The notes beneath the pieces were generated by a model. It ran no database searches and had not been told where the DNA came from. It saw nothing but the letters and a program-made list of their open reading frames with translations. The translations under genes and the position numbers were made by a program. Shown piece by piece: positions 1 through 7,800 of a DNA stretch of 8,219 nt. The first letter of the stretch is position 1. Each line of letters starts with the position of its first letter. This DNA comes from Scatosoma sp045594025 (GTDB taxonomy: Bacteria; Bacillota; Clostridia; Christensenellales; Borkfalkiaceae): NCBI GenBank assembly GCA_045594025.1, contig JAZNXS010000031.1, forward strand, positions 1 to 8,219, written 5' to 3'.

Positions 1-8
1 TTGAATGT

Positions 9-17
9 CCTCCTTTT
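9..17 (-). promoter_or_regulatory. Ribosome binding site for a gene starting just beyond the left edge
   Basis: On the minus strand this reads AAAAGGAGG, a near-perfect Shine-Dalgarno. Only eight more bases (ACATTCAA) remain before the window ends, and none forms a credible start codon. Normal spacing would put the start codon at or just past the left edge. The site lies about 40 bases downstream of a consensus promoter (50-78), which supports a real minus-strand gene outside the window. The gene itself cannot be identified. Confidence 0.6.
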
Positions 18-49
18 GGTTTTTATTTTGGGTTTGCAGACCTCAATTT

Positions 50-78
50 ATTATACCGAAAGGAGTTTCTATTTTCAA
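50..78 (-). promoter_or_regulatory. SigmaA-type promoter for the off-window gene at left
   Basis: The minus strand has TTGAAA (78-73), a 17-base spacer and a perfect TATAAT (55-50). Spacing and hexamers match the housekeeping promoter consensus. Transcription would start near position 43 and give a leader of about 40 bases before the AAAAGGAGG site at 17-9. It follows the acyltransferase terminator, so it opens a new transcription unit. What it controls lies outside the window. Confidence 0.65.
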
Positions 79-103
79 GAATTATATGTTTAACATTTTC
101 TGA

Positions 104-124
104 ACCCCGCGTCTAACGCGGGGT
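104..124. terminator. GC-rich hairpin, possible terminator
   Basis: ACCCCGCGT and ACGCGGGGT form a perfect 9-bp stem around a CTA loop. On the plus strand it is followed by a modestly T-rich stretch (TATTCTTTATA). On the minus strand no T-run follows. It could be a plus-strand terminator for a gene ending left of here, or a backup for the minus-strand terminator at 136-170. The stem is certain from the sequence; its role and direction are not. Confidence 0.45.
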
Positions 125-135
125 ATTCTTTATAC

Positions 136-170
136 AAAAAATAAAACCCGACGAATCTTCGTCGGGTTTT
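136..170 (-). terminator. Rho-independent terminator of the acyltransferase gene
   Basis: CCCGACGA (147-154) pairs with TCGTCGGG (159-166) around a 4-base loop, extended by flanking A/T pairs. On the minus strand the stem runs into TTTTATTTTTT. It starts about 6 to 10 bases after the acyltransferase stop codon, so it fits as that gene's terminator. The plus strand also has a run of six T after the stem, so it may work in both directions. Confidence 0.85.
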
Positions 171-175
171 TTACG

Positions 176-1420
176 TTATTTATTTCTTACGTAATAATCA
201 TATAATTCTTCCGTGGCAAAATGCATTTTCGTTAAATAATTTTGCGCGGTTTTGAGGAACATGAAATACGTCGTTTCCTCCGTTGCGATATCAAATGCGT
301 CTCCTCGGTTTAAGAAATTGTATTCAACGTGTACGGAATACATAGAAGCAACGGGTTTATTCAGCTCGAACGGTTGCCCGTTTACCTCGCCCTTGAACGT
401 GAAGCCGTTTTCATCGTGCACTACGTGTGCATTGCCCACGTTTAAGAACCCGACCTTTGTGGAATAGTATTCCTCCACGCGCACGTCATCTTCGAAATGG
501 TAGTTTCCCGACTGCACCTCCTTGCGCACCTCTTCACGTTCCCAATTATACCAATCGGGAATATGCGAGAAACCTTTGTCCGTGTTTACGCCATGCAAAC
601 GGCTAAGCGTATCCATTTCCCAAGTAGCGCCGCATGCTTCACACCAAAGCTTCGTACCCTCGCTCTTCATCTTAAACTCTGTGCCGCAAACAGGACATTT
701 ATATAAGATACGGTATAAGCCGTCCGCGCGCTGCTTGCATTTCGTGTGGTAACCATTTTCAGCCTGCCACTTATATTCGTCTCTTTCGAAGGCTTTTTCA
801 ATCTTCGCCTGCGCTTCGTCCGCCGTCATCGTTTCCAATTCCTCTGGCGTAAACAGCAAGCTGATGTGCGCCTCTTGACGAATGCCTCTATACGGATGTT
901 TGCTCCACTGCGGCGAGTTGATAAAATTACCGTTCGCCTTAAAGAGCACTACGGGGACCTTTGCATGCTTACAAAGCTTACCCAACGCATCGTCCAAACG
1001 CTCGTTAACCCCAGCGAAAGAAAATCTTGCTTCCGGATAAATAGTGCAGGAATGCTTTAACTTTTTAAGATAACGCAATACATGCTTTACCGTAACGATA
1101 TCATGCGTGAATTTACGCTTCGGCATACCGCCGATGCCGTACATCAGCCAATCGCCACGCCTAAATTCTTCTACTGACATCACCCATCCAGTCGTTCGAG
1201 GCATTAACCCAACGACCATTTGCGCAAAATCCATAAAAGAGGCGTGTGAAGATAAAATCAGATAAGGGCCTTTGAGCTTCTTTACTTCCTTATCCGTTTT
1301 TACGTGCCCGTTGCTGAATAATAAATAGAACGGAGCTGCAACAAACTCGACAATTTTTAAATACCACTTCGGTTTGTTCGGCTTTCTATACATATCAAAT
1401 CTTTTCGGCTGTTTTTTCAT
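176..1420 (-). CDS. PlsC-type lysophospholipid acyltransferase with zinc ribbon
   Basis: The 414-residue product fits the 1-acyl-glycerol-3-phosphate acyltransferase (PlsC/LPLAT) family, which transfers an acyl chain to a lysophospholipid at the membrane face. The catalytic HX4D motif is His59 to Asp64 (HASFMD). A PEARFS segment at about 129-134 matches the substrate-binding PEGTRS-type motif, and VPVVLFKANGNF (155-166) matches the later conserved block. A short hydrophobic stretch lies at about 23-36. Unlike the usual enzyme of about 200-250 residues, it continues with a four-cysteine zinc ribbon (Cys242, Cys245, Cys260, Cys263) and a further 150 residues of unknown role. The start is supported by GGAGGGG at 1432-1426. 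It has its own promoter (1450-1478) and terminator (136-170), so it is probably transcribed alone. The exact acyl acceptor is unknown, so no gene symbol is given. Confidence 0.88.
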   Translation of the reverse strand: MKKQPKRFDMYRKPNKPKWYLKIVEFVAAPFYLLFSNGHVKTDKEVKKLKGPYLILSSHASFMDFAQMVVGLMPRTTGWVMSVEEFRRGDWLMYGIGGMPKRKFTHDIVTVKHVLRYLKKLKHSCTIYPEARFSFAGVNERLDDALGKLCKHAKVPVVLFKANGNFINSPQWSKHPYRGIRQEAHISLLFTPEELETMTADEAQAKIEKAFERDEYKWQAENGYHTKCKQRADGLYRILYKCPVCGTEFKMKSEGTKLWCEACGATWEMDTLSRLHGVNTDKGFSHIPDWYNWEREEVRKEVQSGNYHFEDDVRVEEYYSTKVGFLNVGNAHVVHDENGFTFKGEVNGQPFELNKPVASMYSVHVEYNFLNRGDAFDIATEETTYFMFLKTAQNYLTKMHFATEELYDYYVRNK

Positions 1421-1449
1421 CTTTTCCCCTCCATTTTGTCAGCTTATTT

Positions 1450-1478
1450 ATTGTAGCATATATTCTATGCATTTTCAA
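1450..1478 (-). promoter_or_regulatory. SigmaA-type promoter of the acyltransferase gene
   Basis: The minus strand reads TTGAAA (1478-1473), a 17-base spacer and TACAAT (1455-1450), with TGC just before the -10 that could act as an extended -10. Transcription would start near 1443, about 23 bases before the ATG at 1420, leaving room only for the GGAGGGG ribosome binding site. It lies between the operon terminator (1511-1540) and the gene, so the acyltransferase is an independent unit. Confidence 0.75.
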
Positions 1479-1510
1479 CCATTTTATTGAAAAAGTTGTG
1501 CCTATTATAC

Positions 1511-1540
1511 AAAAAAACGGACAAAGACGTCCGTTTTTTT
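1511..1540 (-). terminator. Rho-independent terminator at the end of the surface-protein operon
   Basis: ACGGAC (1517-1522) pairs with GTCCGT (1529-1534) around a 6-base loop, and runs of seven A and seven T extend the stem. On the minus strand the stem is followed by seven T. It lies 26 bases after the stop of the MBG-repeat gene and ends the operon. The symmetrical flanks would allow function on either strand. Confidence 0.85.
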
Positions 1541-1565
1541 ACATTTTTTCCTATAAAATGACTAT

Positions 1566-4500
1566 TTAAGGGTCCATCTTCAACGTTCCGCAATCCAACT
1601 CAACGTGGTAATTATAGTACGAATCGTTGCCCTCGATGAATCTACCTTCATCGTCCACCTTTAAATACCCTACGAGTAATGCGCCGTCATAGATACGAAC
1701 TTCCGTAATTTGGTTCACTTTCGTCCCAACCGAATCCAAGTACGCATTTTCACTTACCTTAAATTCTATTGTGTGACCATTATACAGTTTACCCATGGAA
1801 ATCCAACAATCGCTTGCAGAGCCCTTAAGCATAGCGTTTTCTTGACAGCTTTGCTGTAAATCCGCACTCTTGATCGTAAGCTGCGCCTGCGTAATTCGTC
1901 CCGTTTGCGTCTCAAAGCAAACGTTATAATAATCATCTTGCACTTCCACGCCGTTGCCGTTAAGAATACGGTAACTGTCAATATAGAACAACGTGTCGCC
2001 CACGTCCACGATGGACTGTTCCGGTAGCACCTCCGCCTCTAAAACGTCGCCGCTTAGCAATGCTTTGCCGTACAAGGTTTCCATTTCTTTGCGCGTAGCG
2101 CTGTCATAATTCCACTTAATGGAGGCAAGCACCGAAGTTCCTGCGTAAGGATATACCAACGCCGTTCCGTTATATCTTCTCGAATACGGGTAAGGCGTAA
2201 TAACAACCGAACGCTTTTCTACCGTCAATAAACCTGCTTCTTTCGTGATTGCATAATTATGCGTTAAATCCGTTCTTACGCCGTTAACAAGCCCGAAAAT
2301 CGCTACGTTTTCAATCAAGCCCTCTGACGCCCCTACAAGGGTTTGCGAGCCGCTTGCCTTGACCTCCGTCACGTGTCCCGACACAAGCCCTAACGCCGTA
2401 TATTCGCTACCGAGCAAAATATCCGTGCGCCCTACCGCCTCTTCACGTTCGTACGTAAACGCTTCGCCTGTATACGGGCGCGTTTTATCATAGAGCGTAA
2501 CCGTAATCGGCCTGGGAAGAATTTCCAGAGTTGTATTTATATACGCAATTTCGTAATTACTTGTAACGTCTTCCGTCTCTAATGTATCTCCTGAAGAAGT
2601 TGCATAATAAGTATGCTCCAACGATATAGCACGGTTATTCGCGTACATGCCTACGTCGATTGCATAATTTCCATGCGAATCCTTTAACGGTTCAATTGCA
2701 ATAGTATCGTTTACGCCTAACGTTTCTAGTACCGTATAACCGTCTACAATTGGCTGTCCGTCATACACTTTCTGCGAATGGAACGCCACTGTCAAAGGAC
2801 GAGGTGTAATCGTCAGCGTACCGCTTTCTATAAATACCTTATAATTTGCCGTAACGTCGCTACCGTCTACCGCGCGTATGGAACGCACCACAGGATTATT
2901 AGCATATTCATCCACGTGGATATCCGTCATCTGCGAGGTGGTAAACGAAAGTTCATGCCCGTCCACCAACGCCGACGTAAGCGGCGCAAGCGCCAAAATT
3001 TCATACTCATTTTCAAACGGTAAACCGTCGTAAACCTTTGTCTTGGTAAACCCTCTTATCAAAATCGGCCTTTGCGTAATCTCTAACGTGCCGTATTGAT
3101 ATGTAATCTGATAATTAGACGAAAGGTCGCCTGTACTGCCCCAAATCGATACGTGGATTTTGTTTTCGTAGCTACCCACCGACACAACGTCTTCCACCCC
3201 TACAAGTTCGAAATGACCGTCTACAAGCGCTTGCGACAGGCCTTCGTCCGGCTGGATATGGTAAATGGGATTTATGCGTTCACCATCGTACACTTTCGTC
3301 ATGGAATCGGTGCTGACAAGGATAGGACGAGGGGTAATTTCCACCGTTCCTATGGCTGTAACAAACTCGTAATTATCCGTAACGTCCGTTCCGTATTCGT
3401 CAAATACACTCATACCTGTAACGTAGCTAAGATACGTACCGACGTCTATTGCGGCATCCAGAAAAACGCTTTCACCCTTTCTCATCTGCTCAGTCGAAAC
3501 CGCAAGCGTATGCCCCTCGATGGGCTCGACAGTATACGCAGTTGCTACTTCAGGCATCGGCTCATAAAGCGCCTCGACGTCCTCCATATAATCATATTCA
3601 TAGATAGGTTGCGTAACGATTTCGTAACCAAACGTTTCCGCTACGTTATCATATACCTTGGTAACGTCCTTAGCCTTTACTCCTACGTATCGTTTTGTAA
3701 CCGTGAGGTCGCCGAAGTCCGTTGTAATATCGTATTGATCGGTGACGTAGTTCCCATCGCGCCGAATATCAAAATCAAAATCGTTGCGGACTGTTCCTAC
3801 GTCGACAATGCTAGCGGAGTTCCAAGATAAAAGCTCTTCTCCGTCTACCAACCCATCGCCGCCGATGACAATGGACGTATCCTGTAAGACTGTACCGTCA
3901 TACATTTTTTCCACCGTGTTTGTGGAAATGGTAATCGGGCGCGCGTTGATTTTCAACGTACCTTTTTTCACCGTAATCCGATACCGCGAAGAGATATCCT
4001 CGCCATTTTTATCCAGTATAGTATATGACGCCTCGTTTTTCACCGTGCCAACTTGCAAAATCGAAGCAAACGACTCTACCTCCAACGTATCGCCAAAAGG
4101 CAACTCGGTATCCGTTGTATATTCTTCACATACAAGCGGCTGTGCGTCATACGTTTTTTCCGCATCTGCAAAGGTAAGCACCACTCTCTTCGCTTGAATC
4201 GTAAGCGGAATCATTTGAGACATGGTATCCCCAAAATCGTACGCAGAGGTTTTATCTTCCCCTTTCCAGTCTACAATTTTAAAGCTGTCTTTCACAAGCT
4301 GCGCCGTAACGAAACTCGATTGAAAATCCGAAAACGTAAATTGCAAAGCAGATTCTTGTATCTTGTCGCTACCGACCAAACCGCTTACGCTGAGCGTAGG
4401 ATTATCCCCATACACAATCTTACCATTCGCTTGTAAAGAAACCCGCTTTTGCGCAATTTCAAACTTATTCGTTTTGCCGTATTTGACTGTGTTAAAACTT

Positions 4501-4814
4501 CCGTTGGTTACGGCTCTCGCCTCGTAATGCCCAGGCATTTGCGGCACTTTCTCGCTCCACTCACCGTCCTCTTCACGGAATTCATAACGCACCTTCGACA
4601 TAAACGCAGAGGCATTTAAACGAATCGTTTCCCCATAGACGTACCCCGATTTCAAAGATAAGTCTTTCACGATGCCGCCCATGGCGATCAGGAAACCGCT
4701 TACACACGACATGATCAACACGATGATGCCAAGGATTAGAAATTTATATTTATATAAAGTATCGCGCATTTTTCGGATACGTAGAATTTTTTGCTCGTAC
4801 GCTTCGTAAATCAT
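1566..4814 (-). CDS. Membrane-anchored surface protein of tandem MBG-type modules
   Basis: The 1082-residue product has a short basic N-terminus, one membrane segment (about 24-47) and then only repeated beta-type modules, so it should be anchored in the membrane and project outward. About ten modules of 80 to 120 residues run from about 124 to the end. Most open with a K-x-Y-D-G-like motif (KTYDA 220, KMYDG 303, KVYDN 386, KVYDG 507, 593 and 682, then degenerate RPYTG 779, RRYNG 879 and KLYNG 1009). They close with N-Y-x-I then GTLxIxxRP. This is the pattern of MBG/YDG-type domains of bacterial surface and adhesin-like proteins; the family call rests on motif recognition. No LPXTG sortase signal is present. 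ATG at 4814 has AAGGAG eight bases upstream, and an in-frame TAA 15 bases upstream excludes a longer start. It is last in the operon, 66 bases after the transglutaminase-like gene, whose C-terminus carries the same module. Its ligand is unknown. Confidence 0.85.
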   Translation of the reverse strand: MIYEAYEQKILRIRKMRDTLYKYKFLILGIIVLIMSCVSGFLIAMGGIVKDLSLKSGYVYGETIRLNASAFMSKVRYEFREEDGEWSEKVPQMPGHYEARAVTNGSFNTVKYGKTNKFEIAQKRVSLQANGKIVYGDNPTLSVSGLVGSDKIQESALQFTFSDFQSSFVTAQLVKDSFKIVDWKGEDKTSAYDFGDTMSQMIPLTIQAKRVVLTFADAEKTYDAQPLVCEEYTTDTELPFGDTLEVESFASILQVGTVKNEASYTILDKNGEDISSRYRITVKKGTLKINARPITISTNTVEKMYDGTVLQDTSIVIGGDGLVDGEELLSWNSASIVDVGTVRNDFDFDIRRDGNYVTDQYDITTDFGDLTVTKRYVGVKAKDVTKVYDNVAETFGYEIVTQPIYEYDYMEDVEALYEPMPEVATAYTVEPIEGHTLAVSTEQMRKGESVFLDAAIDVGTYLSYVTGMSVFDEYGTDVTDNYEFVTAIGTVEITPRPILVSTDSMTKVYDGERINPIYHIQPDEGLSQALVDGHFELVGVEDVVSVGSYENKIHVSIWGSTGDLSSNYQITYQYGTLEITQRPILIRGFTKTKVYDGLPFENEYEILALAPLTSALVDGHELSFTTSQMTDIHVDEYANNPVVRSIRAVDGSDVTANYKVFIESGTLTITPRPLTVAFHSQKVYDGQPIVDGYTVLETLGVNDTIAIEPLKDSHGNYAIDVGMYANNRAISLEHTYYATSSGDTLETEDVTSNYEIAYINTTLEILPRPITVTLYDKTRPYTGEAFTYEREEAVGRTDILLGSEYTALGLVSGHVTEVKASGSQTLVGASEGLIENVAIFGLVNGVRTDLTHNYAITKEAGLLTVEKRSVVITPYPYSRRYNGTALVYPYAGTSVLASIKWNYDSATRKEMETLYGKALLSGDVLEAEVLPEQSIVDVGDTLFYIDSYRILNGNGVEVQDDYYNVCFETQTGRITQAQLTIKSADLQQSCQENAMLKGSASDCWISMGKLYNGHTIEFKVSENAYLDSVGTKVNQITEVRIYDGALLVGYLKVDDEGRFIEGNDSYYNYHVELDCGTLKMDP

Positions 4815-4846
4815 ACTTTCTTCTCCTTACACGTCGACGCGTGCAA
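4811..4846 (-). CDS. Possible 11-codon leader peptide coupled to the MBG-repeat gene
   Basis: An AGGAGG at 4859-4854 is followed after seven bases by TTG and then ten further sense codons (product LHASTCKEKKV). The TGA stop overlaps the ATG of the next gene in the arrangement ATGA. The downstream gene cannot use this AGGAGG because its own frame has a TAA between the two. Translation of the short frame would open the hairpin at 4826-4847 that covers part of the downstream ribosome binding site. The arrangement is seen directly; that the peptide is translated is an inference. TTG is a weaker start, and the frame is short enough to arise by chance. Confidence 0.35.
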   Translation of the reverse strand: MHASTCKEKKV

Positions 4847-4847
4847 G
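4826..4847 (-). promoter_or_regulatory. Hairpin partly covering the MBG-gene ribosome binding site
   Basis: On the minus strand CTTGCACG pairs with CGTGTAAG around a 6-base loop. This gives an 8-bp stem with one G-U pair. The 3' arm includes the first three bases (AAG) of the AAGGAG that serves the gene starting at 4814. No T-run follows, so it is not a terminator. It could restrict initiation until an upstream ribosome opens it, or it could stabilise the transcript between the genes. Confidence 0.5.
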
Positions 4848-4853
4848 CGTTTA

Positions 4854-4859
4854 CCTCCT
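4854..4859 (-). promoter_or_regulatory. Strong Shine-Dalgarno not serving the annotated downstream start
   Basis: AGGAGG followed by TAA is close to the full anti-Shine-Dalgarno complement. It lies 39 bases before the ATG at 4814, too far to drive that start, and an in-frame TAA at about 4829-4827 rules out a longer protein. Its only properly spaced start is the TTG at 4846. It is either the ribosome binding site of an 11-codon leader or a standby loading site. Confidence 0.5.
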
Positions 4860-4880
4860 GTTTTATTTTTCTAAACCCTA

Positions 4881-7800
4881 TTAATCTAAGATTTGTAACG
4901 TTCCGTAAATAAATTCGATAGCGTAGTTCCCCGTTACGTTGTCGCCGTTTGCGTTGTAAATAATAATCGGCTGGTCTTTATCCAACGTATTTTCCGAGAA
5001 TCCAACTCCCGTTTGTTTGCCGGTAAATTTGATATCGTATACATAATCGCCGTCAGCTAAGCCCACTATCGTGTAGTCGTCACACGTCAATTCCGTCGTC
5101 TCATCGAGGAATGCAACCGCGTCGCCCGTCGTTACCGTAAGCGAACAAGGCGTTACAGTAAGCGATCCTGCCTCATAGTACACACCAACACCACCGTCTA
5201 ACGGATTGCCCTCCGCATCGGTAAACGCTAACTGTACGATATTGCTAGACGTACCTACGTTTACTCTTTCCGTCCAAGACACAATCGACATTTGATACCC
5301 CGACGGCATTTGACTATCATCAATAACGGTGACCGTTGCATTACTCAACTTAATGCCGTCATATACTTTGGATGCGCTAGGTGTACTAACTGTGATGTAA
5401 TACAGTATGGGCACCTCAGTTCCAGTACCACCGCCTGTTCCAGAGCCACCGCCTGTTCCAGAGCCACCGCCTGTACCAGAGCCGCCGCCCGTTCCAGAGC
5501 CGCCGCCTGTACCAGAGCCGCCGCCCGTTCCAGAGCCACCGCCTGTACCAGAGCCACTGCCCGTTCCAGAGCCACCGTTTTCAGAACCAGTGCCGTTGCC
5601 GCCGGAACCGCTGCCGTTGCCCGTTCCGTCGCCGTTACCGCCTGTAACCTCTACAGCTACCCAACCGTAGCCGTCGAAATAAACCTCTACCCAAGCATGG
5701 CCTGCATCCTTCCATTGTACCCACTCGTTCGCCTTGACATCGATAGCGTACCCCGTCGTATAACGGGCAGGAATGCCCATCGCGCGGAACATCATGGTTG
5801 CCGCCGCCGCAAAATGACGGCACACGCCCGATTTTTCTTCGGTAAGGAAGTACATAACCATGTCTTTATCTTCGGGGTAATTTTGATTTCCCCACTTATC
5901 CAGATTATATTCGAAAGAAGCGATATATTCGGCAATACCCTTTATAATGTCGTATTTGTCTTGATCCCAGTAGATACCTTGCTCGTTTGCGAGGTACTGC
6001 AATTCGGTTTGCATATCATAATCAATCTGCAAATAATTTTCATATACGAAATTTCGATAATCCCATTCTTGATTATAATATTCGTCGTTTATATTCGCAA
6101 ACGGCGTAAGCGATTCTAGATTTCCATACGTTAAATAATCGTACGTGTAATACCGCGTTGAATATCGCGTCACACCCTCATCGCTTTCCATGCGAGCATC
6201 GCTATAATAAGGCAAAAGAGAGGTTCTTTCCATGGACAACTCGATTTCCGCTGTACCGCCCGTATAATCGCTTGCCGCCAACCCGTAAGCGAAGTAATAC
6301 AAGGGATTGACCGCACCCGCCGCAGGATAATACGAGTTACCGCTAACAAAGCCGTGCTCGCCAGAGCCCACGTATACCCCTTTGCTTTCCATGCGTAAAT
6401 ACATGGTTTGCGTTGTACTTGCTTTTACACTAATCCAATAATCATCACCGGAGAGCGTACCGCCAACCCCCGAGCTGACGTCGCCAAGCAAACCGCCTGC
6501 GATTGCGCCACCGACAATCGCGCCGCCAACGACCGCGCCGCCGATACCGCCATTATCAATGATTTCCTCCCAATTTTCAGGAAGATCACCGTTCGGGAAA
6601 TAATCTTGCCAATCCGAAGGAAGCGTTTCTTCCCCTACTTGGTCCTCCCAATCTTCGGGAAGATCGCCATCGGGGAAATAATCATCCCAGTTATCAGGCA
6701 AAGGAGCATCGCCCGTTTGATCTTGCCAATCGGAGGGAAGCTCTCCATCCGTGAAATGTTCATCCCAGTTATCAGGCAAAGGCGCGTCGCCTACCTGATC
6801 CTGCCAATCGGAGGGAAGCTCTCCATCCGTGAAATATTCATCCCAGTTATCGGGGAGCTTACTGCCGCCGACGTTATCCTGCCAATCAGAGGGAAGATCG
6901 CCGCTAGGGAAATGATCATCCCAGTTGTCGGGCAACGTAGTGCTGCCCATTTGATCTTGCCAATCGGAGGGCAGTTCTCCATCTGTGAAATAGTCGTCCC
7001 AATTATCAGGCAACTTTGCATCGCCCATTTGGTCCTCCCAGTTACTGGGCAGGTTTTCATCGGGGAAATAATCCATCCAGTTATCGGGAAGCGTCGCGCT
7101 GCCCATACCATCTTGCCAGTTGGAGGGTAAATCCCCCCAAGGATAATACTCATCCCAGTTATCGGGGAGCTTTGTATCCCCAAATCCGTTCTGCCAATCC
7201 ATAGGCAAGGTGTCGTCAGGGAAATACTCGTCCCAGTTATCGGGCAACGTAGTGCCGCCCAGCATATCTTCCCAGTTCTCAGGCAACTCGCCGTCGGGGA
7301 AGTAGTCTTCCCAGTTTTCAGGAAGTTTCGCATCCCCAAGCATATTTTCCCAACCCTCAGGCAACTCGCCGTCGGGGAAGAAACTATCCCAGTTTGACGG
7401 AAGCTCCGCATCGCCGAGCATACTTTCCCAGCCCTCCGGAAGAGTACCGTCGGAAAAATAATCGCCCCAGTTTTCGGGTAATTTTGCATTACCGAACATA
7501 TCTTCCCAACCGTCGGGAAGTTTACCGTCAGGGAAGAAATCTCCCCAATTCGAGGGAAGCTTCATGTCCTCGATTAACCCAGCAATATCCGTGGGATCGA
7601 ATAAATCCGTAAAGAACTCCCCAATATCAGTGCCTAATTCACTGAAAAAATCACCAATCGATTCGAAATCAATCTCAAACTTAAAGCCGTCTTCATCGGA
7701 CAAGAAATTCGTTAAGAAAATCGAACCTGCCATGAAAGACACACCTGCAATCAACAACGCGCAAAGCGTGTTCAGTATGATGCGCACGGGATTGCGACGT

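Noticed and set aside
1..93. Plus-strand frame open from the left edge to TAA, followed by a hairpin
   Set aside because: Thirty codons can be open by chance in such sequence, and the same bases hold a consensus minus-strand promoter and ribosome binding site. The hairpin at 104-124 keeps it from being fully excluded.
1503..1508. Minus-strand TATAAT as a second -10 for the acyltransferase gene
   Set aside because: It sits directly after the operon terminator T-run and has no -35 hexamer at a suitable distance; the promoter at 1450-1478 is better.
3096..3830. Plus-strand open frame of 244 codons
   Set aside because: It is antisense to the MBG-repeat gene, whose frame shows clear repeated domain motifs; the plus-strand product shows none.
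5407..5670. Plus-strand proline-rich open frame (PVPEPP repeats)
   Set aside because: It is the antisense shadow of the Gly/Ser/Thr linker array; no ribosome binding site or promoter fits it.
5292..6119. Long plus-strand open frame of 275 codons
   Set aside because: It lies wholly inside the transglutaminase-like gene on the opposite strand, contains repeat-derived low-complexity sequence and has no recognisable domain.
6408..7489. Long open frames on both strands across the 39-bp repeat array
   Set aside because: A repeat whose unit length is a multiple of three keeps alternative frames open; the products are repeat shadows of the LPxxW array.
6546..7559. Regularly spaced repeats as a CRISPR array
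   Set aside because: Units are contiguous, diverged and in frame within a long coding region; there are no unique spacers and no cas genes.
6546..7559. LPxxW motifs as sortase LPXTG signals
   Set aside because: They lack the Thr-Gly, are repeated internally and have no following hydrophobic segment with a basic tail at the C-terminus.
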